Shown here: positions 63,095 through 64,000 of the stretch, piece after piece
How the letters are laid out: each line of letters opens with the position of its first letter
Position numbering within the stretch: the first letter of the stretch is position 1
From: an uncultured Bacteroidales bacterium
GTDB lineage: Bacteria; Bacteroidota; Bacteroidia; Bacteroidales; F082
NCBI GenBank assembly: GCA_905234275.1
Contig: CAJOHD010000001.1
Location: 516,524-580,523, forward strand
DNA: 64,000 bases
Reading direction: 5' to 3'
Notes under the pieces: generated by a model
The model's database searches: none
Told to the model about the DNA's origin: nothing
The model's input: only the letters and a program-made list of their open reading frames with translations
Translations under genes and position numbers: made by a program

Positions 63095-64000
63095 ATGAAA
63101 GAAAATATATTGATTATTGGCGGTGGAGCCGCCGGAATGGAAGCAGCCACACAGTTGCAAAAGATGGGGCTGACCCCGATTATTGTTGAAAAAAGCGAGC
63201 ATCTTGGCGGACATATCGCACAGTGGGACAGACTGTTCCCTGCGTTTCATCCTGCTAAAGACGTGGTGGATCAGATGCTCAATCAGGTGAAAGACGTTAA
63301 GACTTATCTTAATACAGAAGTTACTGATATTCAGCGCAATTCTGATGGTTTTAAGGCCATTTTAAGCAATAATGAGACCATTGACGCGAAGGCTGTGATT
63401 CTTGCAACAGGATTTGACATTTTCAAGGCTGAGAGAAAACAGGAATACGGCTACGGTATCTATAACAATGTGATGACCAGCGTTGAACTGGAGAATTTCT
63501 TCAGGACAGGCAATGATGCGCGCATCAACAACCCGAAAAAGATAGGTTTTGTGCATTGTGTCGGCGCCCGCGACGTGAAGGTTTGCAACACATACTGCTC
63601 GAAAGTGTGCTGCACCACAGCATTGAAACAGGCCTGCGAGATCAAGGAAGTGTTCCCGGATGCTGAGGTCTACACCTTCTACATGGATTTGCGAATGTTC
63701 GGCCCAGGTTATGAAGACCTTTATCTTAAAACACAGAAAGATTTCGACGTGAAATGCGTGCGTGGTCGTGTTTGCGAGGTCTCAGAAGACATGGACGGCA
63801 AGCTCGTCATCAAGGCTGAAGACACCTTGTTTGGCAAGCCTTTGAAGATGACTCTTGACGTGCTCGTTTTGATGTGCAGCATGGAAAAGAACAAGAGCAT
63901 CGACGTAATACAGCAGAAACTCGGAGTTGCTAATAACAGCGATGGTTTCATGCAGAATAAGGATATGTATCTTGGTATGAACGGTACTGCACAGGACGGT
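63095..64000 (+). CDS. hdrA: Heterodisulfide reductase subunit A-like FAD protein, 5' part
   Basis: 302 codons are open from ATG at 63095 to the window edge, so the gene continues beyond it. The FAD-binding motif is ILIIGGGAAGMEAATQLQKM at the very start. VHCVGARDVKVCNTYCSKVC is the cluster-binding segment typical of HdrA/QmoA, and AVILATGFDIF is the second nucleotide-binding strand. This subunit normally carries the bifurcating or electron-accepting FAD. The N-terminus begins directly at the Rossmann fold with no ferredoxin domain before it, like QmoA and short HdrA forms. What lies downstream (QmoC, MvhD, hydrogenase or formate dehydrogenase) would decide the pathway. Confidence 0.92.
   Translation, partial: MKENILIIGGGAAGMEAATQLQKMGLTPIIVEKSEHLGGHIAQWDRLFPAFHPAKDVVDQMLNQVKDVKTYLNTEVTDIQRNSDGFKAILSNNETIDAKAVILATGFDIFKAERKQEYGYGIYNNVMTSVELENFFRTGNDARINNPKKIGFVHCVGARDVKVCNTYCSKVCCTTALKQACEIKEVFPDAEVYTFYMDLRMFGPGYEDLYLKTQKDFDVKCVRGRVCEVSEDMDGKLVIKAEDTLFGKPLKMTLDVLVLMCSMEKNKSIDVIQQKLGVANNSDGFMQNKDMYLGMNGTAQDG

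Overview
The window looks like an anaerobic, probably uncultured member of the Bacteroidales. The evidence is: Bacteroidetes-type promoters (TAnnTTTGC at -7, sometimes with TTG 19-21 bases upstream), weak or absent Shine-Dalgarno sites, many short lipoprotein signals, two proteins with a C-terminal type IX secretion (T9SS) sorting domain, BspA-like leucine-rich repeats, two DUF5686 outer-membrane proteins, a TPR membrane regulator with a C-terminal helix-turn-helix, and Bacteroidales-type palindromic repeats. There is no phage, transposase, CRISPR array or rRNA.

Layout. 1-6.0 kb: the end of a prolyl oligopeptidase gene, then a complete tripartite RND efflux operon (adaptor, pump, TolC). 6.0-8.4 kb (minus): dgt and tsaD. 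8.4-19.3 kb (plus): tamB, an AddA/RecB-like helicase-nuclease and a tricorn-type protease; tamB and tsaD appear to keep their promoters inside each other. 19.4-26.7 kb (minus): a five-gene block led by a TPR-HTH regulator and followed by three lipoproteins and a 1050-residue T9SS cargo, all presumed surface proteins. 26.9-34.6 kb: an exported nitroreductase, a sodium:solute symporter overlapping a threonine aldolase, and a minus-strand operon for a membrane polyferredoxin, an exported iron-sulfur aldo/keto reductase and an NhaC antiporter. 34.7-41.3 kb: ligA, a GT-C-like membrane protein, a tiny lipoprotein and a GH2 beta-galactosidase. 41.4-47.9 kb is the least tidy part: an unknown membrane protein, a frameshifted small ORF, a truncated SMR transporter joined to a truncated response regulator, a LytS-type kinase, a T9SS adhesin, glutathione peroxidase and a decayed gene. 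47.9-50.8 kb: five tRNA genes, alkaline phosphatase, an RRM protein and a YciO/TsaC-family gene lying between two tRNAs. 50.8-64 kb: speA, a BadF-type sugar kinase, two DUF5686 paralogues flanking a nitroreductase-like gene, glmS, and an hdrC-hdrB-hdrA operon that runs off the end.

Themes. Several enzymes that are normally cytosolic carry export signals here (nitroreductase, aldo/keto reductase, glutathione peroxidase), and one of them sits in an operon with a membrane polyferredoxin that could supply electrons. The Hdr-like operon is a second iron-sulfur electron-transfer system. Gene packing is tight: ATGA start/stop overlaps are common, and three convergent gene pairs interlock their stop codons in four bases. 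No gene-free stretch exceeds 300 bases. The longest is 46624-46825, which holds only the gpx promoter at its right end; I recognise nothing else in it.
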